Positions 34,536 to 47,100 of a stretch of DNA of 64,000 nucleotides are shown in pieces (positions within the stretch are counted from its first letter, which is position 1; each line of letters starts with the position of its first letter). The translations under genes were made by a program, and so were the position numbers. This stretch comes from Phanerochaete sordida (taxonomy: Eukaryota > Basidiomycota > Agaricomycetes > Polyporales > Phanerochaetaceae). The stretch lies in contig BPQB01000001.1 of NCBI GenBank assembly GCA_019973155.2, forward strand, positions 2,108,001-2,172,000, read 5' to 3'. A model generated the notes under the pieces. It was not told where the DNA came from and searched no databases. It saw nothing but the letters and a program-made list of their open reading frames with translations.

Positions 34536-36610
34536 TCACTGGTTGACGCATTCGTCGCCGGTGTCCAAACCCATCCTGCGAGCTAGTTGGGCATACTCAA
34601 CGAATCTCAGGCTTGCCATACCCGCAGGCGACGAGGCGGCTTCTGTGTTGCGCTGGATGATACTATCCGAGTTGTGCAGCCTTGAAAATGATCTTGGGCC
34701 ATGCGCCGGTGCAAATAGCTGAGAGTAAGGATCGTCGGGGGCGGTACCTTCAAAGTCAAGAGCATGCTGCTCACCTTTACAGTCGTGTCGATGCCGCTGA
34801 CGGCCACGAGAGGCAAATTTGGATGCCCTTCGATGACATTGACGACAGACCCGTCGCCCTCGAGGATGTCGTGTAGGCGCCCCGTAGACTTCTCCCACAT
34901 GAACCAGTGACCATCATCGGAACCCGACACGACGAATTGGTCTTCCGGTCCAAGGAAGTTGACTAAAGTGCAGCGTAAGCACCACAAACATGCATGTCAC
35001 ATCGGCACGTACCATCCTTGACCGTTTCCACGTTACACTGGCCAGCGAACCGACGTCGGGGCATGACCACAGGTACGTCCGGATAGAATATCAAGTCGCG
35101 AGTTGTGCCTCCGTCCTCGTCGTCTTCGTCCTCGTCTCCATCAGAGTCAAAGTGAAGAGAGCGGCTTTCCACCTGAATCTCGTCGTCTTCCTCAACTTCA
35201 ACGGCTTCGTCCAGAAAGCGGTCTATGTCTTCTTCCATCATAGCGTCGGAGATTGACGATCCCGCTATACTGGACCCGGACGGTTCGGATATGGATGCCT
35301 CTCGTGGTGGGGTCGACGGGCGCATGCGCTTATTGGGACGAAGGAGAGTCTCGTCTTTGGGCTTCAACTCGGCATCGTCTTGTGTCGAATAGAGGTAAAC
35401 AGCATCCGAGCTGTAGGAAAGTAATACCTGCGGGGTCGTTAATGACACATCAAATACGCGGCATGAGGGCTTCGAACCTCATTGCCGTTGCTGCTGGCCA
35501 TCCTGCAACCAGTGATGTGCTCCATCCCCCGTCTCCCGTTACGTCGCGGGGAGTCGCGTCCGAATCGTCGTACGCAAGTGGTGGCGCTGTCTTCCTCCAA
35601 CGACATGCCCCATTCGTACCGCAAATGCCGCACTGAGTGTCGTCTGTCGAACAGATAGCCCTGTGTATTGTTCAGATACCGCCTATCCGACGCTGGCACA
35701 AGGCACTCACATAGGGGGACTCGCCAGCGACAACAAACTGGTATGGAGTCAGAGGAGAGAGCGAGATGGTCGAAAGCGAGTGCTTCATCTGCACGAGAGG
35801 CTCCGGACACTGGCCTTCCATGCATACATGATGCATCCGCAGGTCGTGCTGTCTCACGCTACCATCCTAACATGCAATCAGCAGAGGGCTGGATGCAACG
35901 GACGTCAAGCTCACCTCCGAGACCGTCAGGAACAAGTCCGGACTATCCTCTGTGATGATCCTCTTCACCGAGTCGTCGTGGCAGCGCAGAACGCGGACGT
36001 TCGTCTGGCGAGGAGTGTACACGACCTCGCGCCCGCTGACGCTATGGTCCATGGCGTCGGCGACGTCGGATATGCGCACTTGGCCATCCCGGGCGACGCT
36101 GGCACTGCGCACAACAGATCAAACGAAGGCCAATGGCATGCGGCGACAGCGTCTCCGCTTACATGCGCGAGGAGTGCGGCAGAAGCTGGTTGTTGAAGAT
36201 GTTTCCCCGATGGCCTGTGCGTATGACAGCGTCGCAGACAAACGGGTACTCTTGGGAGTCGTTAGCTGGGTCTATCCGCCAGATGCGCACCCTACGGAGG
36301 AGTATGAGGCTACTGGATCCGCGTACACATCTCGAGAGCCATACGTAGTGTCGTCTCCTCCGGTAAGCAGCACCTCCCCGCCTTGGGCCCAGCTCAGGGC
36401 ATTCACGCATCTAGCACCGACACGTTTAGTCATTAGGGTGTTCCGCAACGTCAAATTTACGCCGTACCCTGTGTGTCCCGTACTCTCATCTCCTAGCACA
36501 TTGACCCTGTCTAGCGGCTGTGCGATGGAGGTGGACAGCAGGGTCCTCTTGATGCGTAACGAGCGTTCGTAAGAAAGAGGTACCTCTGACAGGGATCGGA
36601 AAGCGTCCAT
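34536..36610 (-). CDS. DCAF-type WD40 protein (DCAF6/WDTC1/DCAF8-like)
   Basis: Putative substrate receptor of CUL4-DDB1 ubiquitin ligase. About nine exons. WD repeats follow the WDTC1/DCAF6 order: GHTGCVNALSWAQGGEVLL with TGGDDTTVRIWRID, IRTGHRGNIFNNQLLPHSSR with DGQVRISDV, VLRCHDDSVKRIITEDSPDL with SEDGSVRQHDLR, then SLSPLTPYQFVVAGESPYGY and LLSYSSDAVYLYST. A long acidic insert (EEDIDRFLDEAVEVEEDDE, DSDGDEDEDDEDGG) separates these from the last repeats (VVSGSDDGHWFMWEKSTGRL, GHPNLPLVAVSGIDTTVKLF). HDLR resembles the DWD-box end that contacts DDB1. The start is the first ATG (36610) continuous with repeat 1; an in-frame upstream extension has no conserved content. CSN4 in this window regulates the same ligase class. 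Confidence 0.83.
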
Positions 36611-37010
36611 GGTGTACGACCTAATAGCCACGAGTTCACGGTATCGAATAGGGCGACTGCAAGGCGAGGACCGATGTTTCCATTGAGGTGAGAGAGTGCA
36701 GAAGGTTGCCCGTCGCAGGTGGTGTTGCACGGTCGCGATCACGTTGCTCCTAGCGGTCGAGAACAGCGTCATCACTCGGGAGGTCGGACGCACATGTGAT
36801 ATAGCTGGATTCAAAGAGGTACGGTGACAAACTTGTTACAAAACATCCACAGAGCCTGACGTTGGAGGCGGATCCGAGAAAGAGAACGTTGATGGTACAA
36901 AAGTGAAAACACACAACTGCAGATACTATGCGAGAGTCCATATCGTATGCAGAACGGTCATCATAAGAATGCGACGCGACGACGAGGGCATATAGAAGCC
37001 AATATAGCAG
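36611..37010. other. Intergenic region between PEP4 and the WD40 gene
   Basis: 400 bases. The left part is promoter of the WD40 gene and the right part is the 3' UTR of the aspartic protease. No gene or repeat seen. Confidence 0.5.
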
Positions 37011-38497
<1,487 letters not shown>

Positions 38498-38780
38498 GGT
38501 GGTCAGAGGGAAGGGGGACGACGCGTTGGCAGTCAGGCAACGCAGCCTTTATGACGCCTGGCGCTTCCACGGACTGCGGGGTGCGGATCACGCCGGCACC
38601 GATAGGGTGTCGTCCCCGTATGGCAGGTCTCGACCCGGCATCACCGAGTCCGGCGACCCCACAGCGCTTGCGGCCTCTCTCTGGCACGCGTTGGACTTCG
38701 CCTGTCTCGCTCCCTCGCCTCTGTCCTCCGCTTTCGGTCCCCTCAAGCATCCTGCACGCTGACTGTCTCGTTCGCCAGCC

Positions 38781-40738
38781 ATGGCTACAGGCAAAACGTC
38801 GAAGCGTGTGCGCGAGACGGCGCTGGACACAGAGAATTGGAACACGGTCGAACGTCTCATCCTTTCTCAGGCAATTTACGAGTTTGGGGCCGACAACATG
38901 CCACAAGTAGCGACGCTTCTCGGAAGCCATACGATGATTTCTCGCCCGCACCATTTCTTCACAGCCGAAGTCAGTCTTACCGAGCTGCGGCTTTTCGGAG
39001 TTTGCCAATTGATGCAGCGACACTGTTCAGACCTGCTCTACCGTGTTTGAAAAGCTCATGGAAGACGCAAACATCGCTCGGTGTGTGCAGCTGTCGGTGC
39101 TTCTATCCAATGCTGACGCGCCCCGAGACCGGACACGGCTCACGCCCGCGGTACGCTGCATTGCGTAGCATTGGCACGCATATGTAGAACTGACAGGACG
39201 CGTCTAAGCCCCCGAGGTGAAACAACTGGCGACCATCTACTATCAAAAGCGGACACAGGAACTTAAGGACGCGATAGAGGAGGAGGAAAGCAAGTTCAAG
39301 TACGTTGGTCTGCCAGCCCGCCTACGCGTCCTCACAGCGGGATTCTAGGCAGCTCGTCAAAGAGATAGATGACATCCGCGCTGGCCGTTGGGACGACCGT
39401 ATCCGCCAGAGCGCAGAAGCAGAGCCAGTCCCGATTGTTGAGGCTCTGACACGAGAAGAGACCGCTATGGAGGTGAGTGTCGTGACGCGAGCTTTTCTCT
39501 CATACTCTAACGCAAGTGCAGGAAGATGTTCAGACGAGCAATACCCCGCCTCAGCCCTCAGAGGTAGCCGTTTCCGAAGCGCGTGCTGTGTCTGCGGAAG
39601 GTTCTAAGCCACCAAGCGTAAGCGATTACTGCGCAGACGAGTCAAGCCTAGCACTAAAGTCTTGAAGCCCCAGCCGGAGGTGCTGGAGCAGGATGCCGCT
39701 ACAATACCTGAAGAGTTGGAAACGCAAGAAGATGTGCTGCCAGAAGTTGCCACGGAACCACCTCCATCAGACGTAAGCTCTCAACTCATACATATGTCCA
39801 AAGGCTAAGTCTTTCCGGAAGGCTGTCGACGTTGAAGCAGAGGGAGTCCCTCCGGCTGAAGAGGTAGAAGGTCCAGAAGTTGAGATCGTCGAGGAGATCA
39901 TTCGGTCTCCAGAGGCGCCAGAAGAGCAAGAGAATATCGAATCTGCTGAGACCTTGCCAGACAACGAAGAAGAGCCTTCCCCGGAACAAGAAGAGTCTAT
40001 CGTGGTGCAGGAGGAACCTCCAATCCCAGAAGACGTCGACATGGCCGACTCTCCAGAAGCCGAGATTTCACTGAGAGAAGGTTTGTCGTATTCTCTCTCG
40101 CTTCGTTCCCGCCTATCTAAACATCCATAGCGATGGGCAAACGCAAAGCGTCTGAAGCACCTTCTGAAGTACGCGATCGTAAACGACAGCGAGAGGACTC
40201 TGAAGCTATTGACGAGGATGAAGCTGGTAAGTCGGCTTAGGCAGCCTCTCAAGTAGTCAGCTAATGATCCTGCAGGGCCCTCGGTTACCAAAGGTCGCCG
40301 CAAAAACCAGGTTGTAGCCGACAAGAAGTTCCAGAACGTGATCAACATGCTCCATAGTAGCATCTCGCAGCACCGGTTCGGTAACATCTTCCATAATCCT
40401 ATCAAGAAACAGGATGCTGCAGACTATCATGACATCGTCAAGCGACCGATGGATTTGAAGACTATCAAGGCGAGAGTGAAAGACGGGACTATCTCTAATG
40501 CCTTAGAGTTTCAACGGGACATATATCTCATGTTCGCCAATGCTATGGTCTACAATCGGCCGGGCTCAGAGATTCATGCAATGGCAGAAGAAGTGAGTGT
40601 GCTCGTGTAGTCACGCGTCGGTCTCTAACGCCACAAATGCAGATGATGCTCGAGAGCGAGGCTCAGATCAACCAGTTTCGCCGCACACAAGTACAGATCG
40701 AGCAGTTGCGTAATACGGACGGATATCCTCGTATATAG
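38781..40738 (+). CDS. BRD8/Bdc1-like bromodomain protein, probable NuA4 subunit
   Basis: About eleven exons. The N-terminal SANT-like segment (ENWNTVERLILSQAIYEFGA, VATLLGSHTMISRPHHFFTA, then TCSTVFEKLMED) corresponds to the conserved start of human BRD8 and fission-yeast Bdc1. A coiled coil (QLATIYYQKRTQELKDAIEE, KQLVKEIDDIRAGRWDDRI) follows, then a Glu/Pro-rich linker. A C-terminal bromodomain has FGNIFHNPIKKQDAADYHDI, VKRPMDLKTIKARVKDGTIS and FANAMVYNRPGSEIHAMAEE; the acetyl-lysine Asn is in VYNRP. The protein ends QLRNTDGYPRI. Two apparent stops are removed by short introns, for example 39618-39667. Its neighbour 366 bp downstream on the same strand is TRA1, another NuA4 subunit. Confidence 0.8.
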
Positions 40739-41104
40739 GCTCGCTAGTACCAGATAATCTGTATCGCTGCCTATGTACACACAAAATGGGACTGCGATTG
40801 AGTCCCTGAGGATGTATCGGTGTGGCGCGCAGCTGGTCTCGTGCATCCTTGCGCTGTCATTGGTTGAAGAGCCTTTCTGCCCACGTGTATTTCACGTGAC
40901 CTGCAGCTACCAATAAACCAGAGCATGTTCTGAGTGCGCGCGCTCGACCCGTTCCCCGCACTCCCTCTGTCGCTTCGATCTCACTTTCACTTACTCCTTC
41001 TCCTCCACATATTTCCTGGCCCGGACAGTCATTCACCTGCCTGAAAACACCATTTCGCCCCTCGGCGGACGCCCTGAGCGTACAAAGTGGAGGAGCTAGG
41101 CACC
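40739..41104. other. TRA1: TRA1 promoter region
   Basis: 366 bases between the bromodomain gene stop and the TRA1 start. A palindromic CACGTG E-box core occurs near 40882 and the last 100 bases are CT-rich. No gene seen. Confidence 0.45.
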
Positions 41105-44100
41105 ATGTCCACGCCGACCAGCTCAGACCTGGAACTGCGGGCGTCGAGGATTGCAGACCCAGGAATTGGTGCGTATGTTGAGCCTTCGCTGTGGTGCTAT
41201 AAATCTTATTTCCCCGTCTCTCAGACCTCCAGACGAAGCATACCGTAGCATGCGAGCTCAGAGACATGATAGACGGCGTCAAGGACGCGGATACCCCCAA
41301 GGCCGTGCATACGGTCATCAACGTGGTCGTGGACCGGCTGAAGAATACCGAACCCTCGAATCAAAAGGACAGCACGGAGTACGCCTTTCGCCGCGTTCTC
41401 GTCGAGATCCTCCACCGCATCCCGCTCCCTGAAACCGTTCGCCCACAAGCCCCGCACCTGTGCGCAGGGCTGCTACATGTGATAGCCACCGACTACGAGG
41501 ACAACGCGATCACAGCCTGCAAAGCTCTCGTGGATGTCGTCCGCAACTACAGACCGCTCACCGACGAGCTCACCGCGCAGTTCTTCACCATCCTGCACAC
41601 CGTCTTCCGCAACGTCCCCGCCCTTGTACAAGAGACGCTCTCCGAGGAATCTCCTGCCTACGACGACACTTTGCCTCTATACCCGAGTACGCGCAGCTTC
41701 AAGGTGTTTGCAGAGCTCGCGACTGCCGTGGTCATCTTGACCCAGGCTCACCGCAATGTGGTCGTGCCCATCATACAGCAGAATCTCAGCCTCCACCTGG
41801 AGGCTATCATGGTCCAGTCTCCTGCACAGCGCAAGGCGCGTGAAGACTACGAGGCTATGGGGAGCTACTGGTCGGGCGTTGCTCCGACCGTCAAGAACCT
41901 GACTGCGTACACGGACCTTATTGTCGCGCAAGTGAAGGTTAGTCGCGGTGTCACTACACCTATGAGACGCGTCTTACTGTGAATATCAGATGGTCTCGTT
42001 CCTTATGTACTTCCTTCGAAGTGCTGCTACGCCAGAGCAGCCTGCGGACAACGAACTCGAGCAGATAATCCTTGCGACGCTCCGGCTCCTGCAGGATTGT
42101 CCGACGACAGCCATAGCCCCAAGAAAGGTGCGCATGTTAGTTCTACGCATGCTCTATCTACTCACCCATATACTCGGTAGGACCTCATGATCGTGTTTCG
42201 CTACCTTGTCAGCACGCAACAGAGGCGCGTGCTCCTTCCCCAAATCGACAAGCTTCTCGAGGAGCAGGTGCTCATGGGCACGAGTCTCGCGAGTCAAGAG
42301 CTTGTTCGGTAAGTCTTATGCAGCTCTGTCTAAAATTTAGCTCACGGCCCCGCTTTCATAGTGCGAACGCTCTCGGCTGCATCGCTGACTTGCTGCACCA
42401 TCTCCGCGCAGAGCTCACACCGTCACAGTTGACCAGGGCATGCACGTCGTTCCTTCGGCACCTGCATAACCCTTACCTCAGCAACTCGATACACATGGTA
42501 TCTGCTAGGATGATCTTCAACATGATTGATGTCGTCGTGCAGAAGGACTCGCCCCAGGGTGCCACCAAGCTGTTGAGTTTGCTTCTCGAAGGTTGTGTCA
42601 ACAAGCTTGACTCCATGTCTCAAGTAATTCGAGAGGTGCTTCCAAAGCTGGAGCGCGCAAGGCGACCTGAGAATAAGGAGAAAGGGCCTGAGAACAAGGA
42701 TGCCAAGGACGGCAAAGAGACCAAGGTAGATGGCAGCGGCGACGAGAAGACTGACGAGAAGGCTGAAGAGAAGCCCGACGAGAAGTCTGAAGACAAGGCT
42801 GAGGACAAGGCTGAGGAAAAGGAGGAGAGCAAGGTCGTTGGCAAGTCCGAGGAGAAGAGCCAGGCTGACAAGGAAGTCGACATCACCTCTATCGAGAAGA
42901 TTCGGCCAATCGCGAGCGCGACGTACGCTGTGGAGAAACCTGAGGAGCTTGTCATAGGTCAGTCTGTGTATTAGCTTGAATGCGGACGCTTATCCTTTCT
43001 GCCAGAATATAAGTCTCTGTGTCGACATATGCAGGCTGCGACGCGAGCACTTCTTGGAGGCCTCAAGAAGTGCGACGCGCCTGTCCCTGATGGCGTGCTC
43101 ATTTCCCGCCTGTTCGAGGCCAGCATCAACTGCATGCCCCTCTACGACAACGATCAGCGAGACGCCGTGGACGCTATGGAGCAGCTCGGACATACCTTCT
43201 TCGAGGTCGACCTGCATGTATTCCAGGAAGTTTGGACAAGCAAGATCGAGTTCATCAACGCCGCGGTCGAGAGGCGACCTTACCTTATGCAGATCGCAAA
43301 CCTGTATTTCCAGCGGGAGTCGCACTCACCAACGCTTGTAGCCATCATCCTAAGGTTCTGCATGTCGCGGCTTGAAATGCTCGGCGAGATGAAAGACCAG
43401 CAGGCCGCAATCGCCATCAAGTGGTTCAAGACCGTCTTCATTGCCGTCACCATGCACCCGAAGCTCAACGAGCCAATTCTCGCCGCGCACGTCGGCGATC
43501 TCATCATGGACTGCTTCCCGCTCGCAGCGAAGACGTCGAAGCCCACACATTACTTCCATCTCCTCCGTGCCCTCTTCCGCGCAATCGGAGGCGGCGGCGG
43601 CAGGTTCGAGCTCCTGTACGACCAAGTCCTACCGCTGCTACCCGAGATGCTAGAATGCCTGCAGCATCAGCTCCAGAACTCTGACGGCTTCACTCGCGAC
43701 ATGATTGTAGAGCTTTGCCTGACGGTACCTCTCCGACTTACCCATCTCCTGCCACACCTGCAATACCTCATGCAGCCTCTGGCGCTCGCCTTGCGCGGAA
43801 ACCCCGAGCTCGCTTCCCAAGGTCTGCGGACGCTGGAGCTCTGCATCGACAATCTCACCCCCGAGTTCCTCGACCCGACGCTGAATCTGGTGCTGCGAGA
43901 CTTAATGGAAGCGCTTCACTCTCACCTCCGACCCCTTCCCGCAAACCACCATCACGCACATACCACCATTCGCCTGCTAGGCAAGCTCGGAGGGCGCAAC
44001 CGTCGGCTGCTCGAGAAGGATCCTGTCATCCGCTACAACACACAGCCGGAGACGGCCGTCGTTCGCTTCTCATTGACAGGCATGCCTGGCACCGTCGAGA

Positions 44101-47100
44101 TCATGCCCACCCTGCAGCTGGCGTATTGGACACTGCGCGGCGGTAAGACTACCCTGTACTATCGCTCCCATGCGTACACCTACATCGATGCTGTCGTCAA
44201 ACTGCTCTTGAACGAGGTATGCGATCTAAGTCCCTGAGAGCCAGTCCCATACTTACAGTTCGGGTTCCAGGGTGTCAAGGGTCGCGAACGCGAGGAAGCC
44301 TTCGTCAAGTGTCTAGAAGCGCTCTTCGAAGCACTGCATCTCACCGAAACTAGCGACGCCGCCGAGTCTCTCATTCGAGAGATCGCCAAGTACATCTTCT
44401 CCATCGAGGTTCGCCGAACGATTCCCAGAGATATCGCGACTCGTCGTTTGGCTGGCCCTCTGTATACCTGCCTCCTCGACGCCATTGCCTACGGCTTGGT
44501 CAGAGAAGAACCCGAACAGTCCAAGAAAGCTCAGGCATTCGTCGAGTCCCTGATGAAGGACCTCATGAGTCTCGCAGAAACCCAGGAGACTGCGCTGCGC
44601 CCTGCCGTAAACCACTTCGCTGGCCGGTTCACAGCGCTTGGTCTTGAAGAGACCTGGCATGCGAAGAGTGCTGGCATCCGCGGCATCAAGTTCATGGCCC
44701 AACTGCCTGGTCTCGGTGTTAGATGGGCCACGGAACGGATTATCGAGATCGTCCGAACGCTTCTGCACGTCCTCAAAGACATGCCCTACGAGCTGCCGGA
44801 GCCGGTGAAGGAGACGAACGAGATCCTCGAATTGGTCGTGCGAGTCTGCTACAACGAGACATTGAACGTCCCCGAACCTTCGCCAACATCTGCAAACGTG
44901 GTCAAGGCTCTCACAGGGATCTTCTTCGCAGAGGTCTCCGGTCAGAACGCAGTCGTTCGCAATACTGCTCATCACTGCATCGACTTGCTCTCCGAGCTGA
45001 CCGGTGTTCCCGTGCCCGACTTGCTCATGGAACACCGAGATCGCATGCTATCTGCCATCTACACTAAACCGCTACGCGCTCTTCCGTTCCCCGCGCAGGT
45101 CGGAATGGTCGAGGGCATCCGATACTGTCTTTCTCTGGATCCCCCGCTTCCGATTCTCAACGAGGAACTGCTTCGACTGCTCCACGAAGCCCTTGCGCTG
45201 GCCGATGCTGAGGATACGCATCTGCAGACCGGGCATGGGCCTCGACAGCCGCAGACCATCGTCGCGCGTCAAAGCAACATCGAGATGACGAAGCTGCGGG
45301 TCGCCTGCATCAAGCTCCTCACTGCGTCGATGCCGTTGACCGACTTCTTTGCCAAGCAGCAACAGACTCGTCAGCGGTTCGTGGACACACAGTCTCGTCA
45401 CCTCATCCACTAATGTAATGCATTCTTCTAGCGTGACGTCAGTGTATTTCAAGTCGCTGTACTCGCCGACGAAAGAAGTCAAGGACGTCGCACACGAAGG
45501 CCTGAGAATGGTGCTCATGCATCAAGCTCGTCTTCCGAAAGACCTGCTCCAAACCGGGTTGCGACCGATCCTCATGAACCTTGCCGACGCGAAACGCCTC
45601 AACCCACCTGGCTTGGAAGCTTTAGCCCGCTTGCTCGAGCTCCTGACTCACTACTTCAAAGTGGAAATCGGCACCAAGCTGCTAGATCATTACCGCGCGA
45701 TCGCAGATCCCCAAATGCTCCAGCAATCATCTCGTCTTCCGCTCAGCGAAAACGAAGGCATCCAGAAGCTCGTTCGTCTCGCGAACATCTTTCACCTGCT
45801 GCCTTCGGCCGCAAATCAGTTTTTGGAGAACCTCGTCAACGCAATCGTGCAAACAGAGGCGCAGATGCACTTTTCTGGCCAAAGTCCATTCTCTGAACCC
45901 TTGGCGAAGTACCTTGACCGATACCCTGTAGAGGCTGTCAACTTCTTCTCGAAATACCTCCAGTTTCCGCGGCACGTGCGCACCTTGCGGAGCATTTTGC
46001 AAGCTCAGCTAGCCCCGAACTTGCTGCGAGAACTGCTGTCGCGCATGCCACAGCTCGTCTCGGACTGCTTCGACAAGTCCCACGACATGCCTACCCTGGT
46101 GATGTCGGGCCTGCTACTTGTCTTGGACGTCGCGGAACTGGTCCCAGAATTCCTCAGCAAGAACTACTTCGTCGTCGACAGACTTCTTGACCTTTGGCAC
46201 AGAGAGCCCAACTCTTTCGACGGTTCTGGAGTCGCTTCACTGAGCGACTCGTATCATCGATCGACTCAGTTGCTGAACATCTTCAAAGTTGCTCTCACAC
46301 AATCACGTCGAATCGATCTGTTGTTCGAGATCCCAGCCATCTTCTCCCGTAACCTGCCTGTCGACCCCATTCATATATCCCAGTTCCTCTATACCCATGT
46401 GGCCGCCAATCCTAGCCTGACATTCCGCCGTAATGTCCTAGGACGGTTCCTTCTCTGGTTCGAAGACCCTGCGTATTCATGGACGCACAAGACATATGCT
46501 CTCCGGTTCATCGTCATCCCGACCCTCGTCGCTCACGCTGTCTCACCTTCGAAGGCAGGTCTCTTGGATTCCGACATCATACAATGGCTGGAGGCCCATA
46601 TCTGGCTTCCGATGTCCACAAAGGAGGAGACCAAGTTCGACTCCGCGGACGACATCTTCCGCATCGAACTTTTGCATTTCACGACCGTCATGGTGCAGTA
46701 CTACCCTGATTACGCGCTCGAGGCGCAGAAGACCATTATCAAATGCGCGTGGAAATACATCACAAGTGAAGACGCCATCGTCAAGCACACAGCGTATCTT
46801 CTTGCCGCAAGATTCTTCGAGGCATGGACAGTCCCGCCGAAGTTCTTCCAGATGGTGTGGACCGGACTGTTGAGCCGACCCCAAGTTGAAGGCAAGGCCC
46901 TTGTCCGGCAGGCTCTCGACATTCTGGCCCTGGTTCTCCAGCGAGTCTCGCCAACGGAATCCGGTTATCCGGACTGGGCGAAGACTACCCGTAGACTGCT
47001 CGCAGAGGAGTCTGGCGGATGGTCTCAGGTCGGATTAATCTACCAGCTCATGGCTCGGCAGAGCGATCTCTTCTACCCCGTTCGCGCTCTGTTCGTCCCG

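Noticed and set aside
45377..45431. Apparent premature stop in TRA1
   Set aside because: A 55-nt intron with GTTCGT donor, CTAAT branch and CTAG acceptor removes it and joins QQTRQR to VTSVYFKSLYSP in frame, matching the family.
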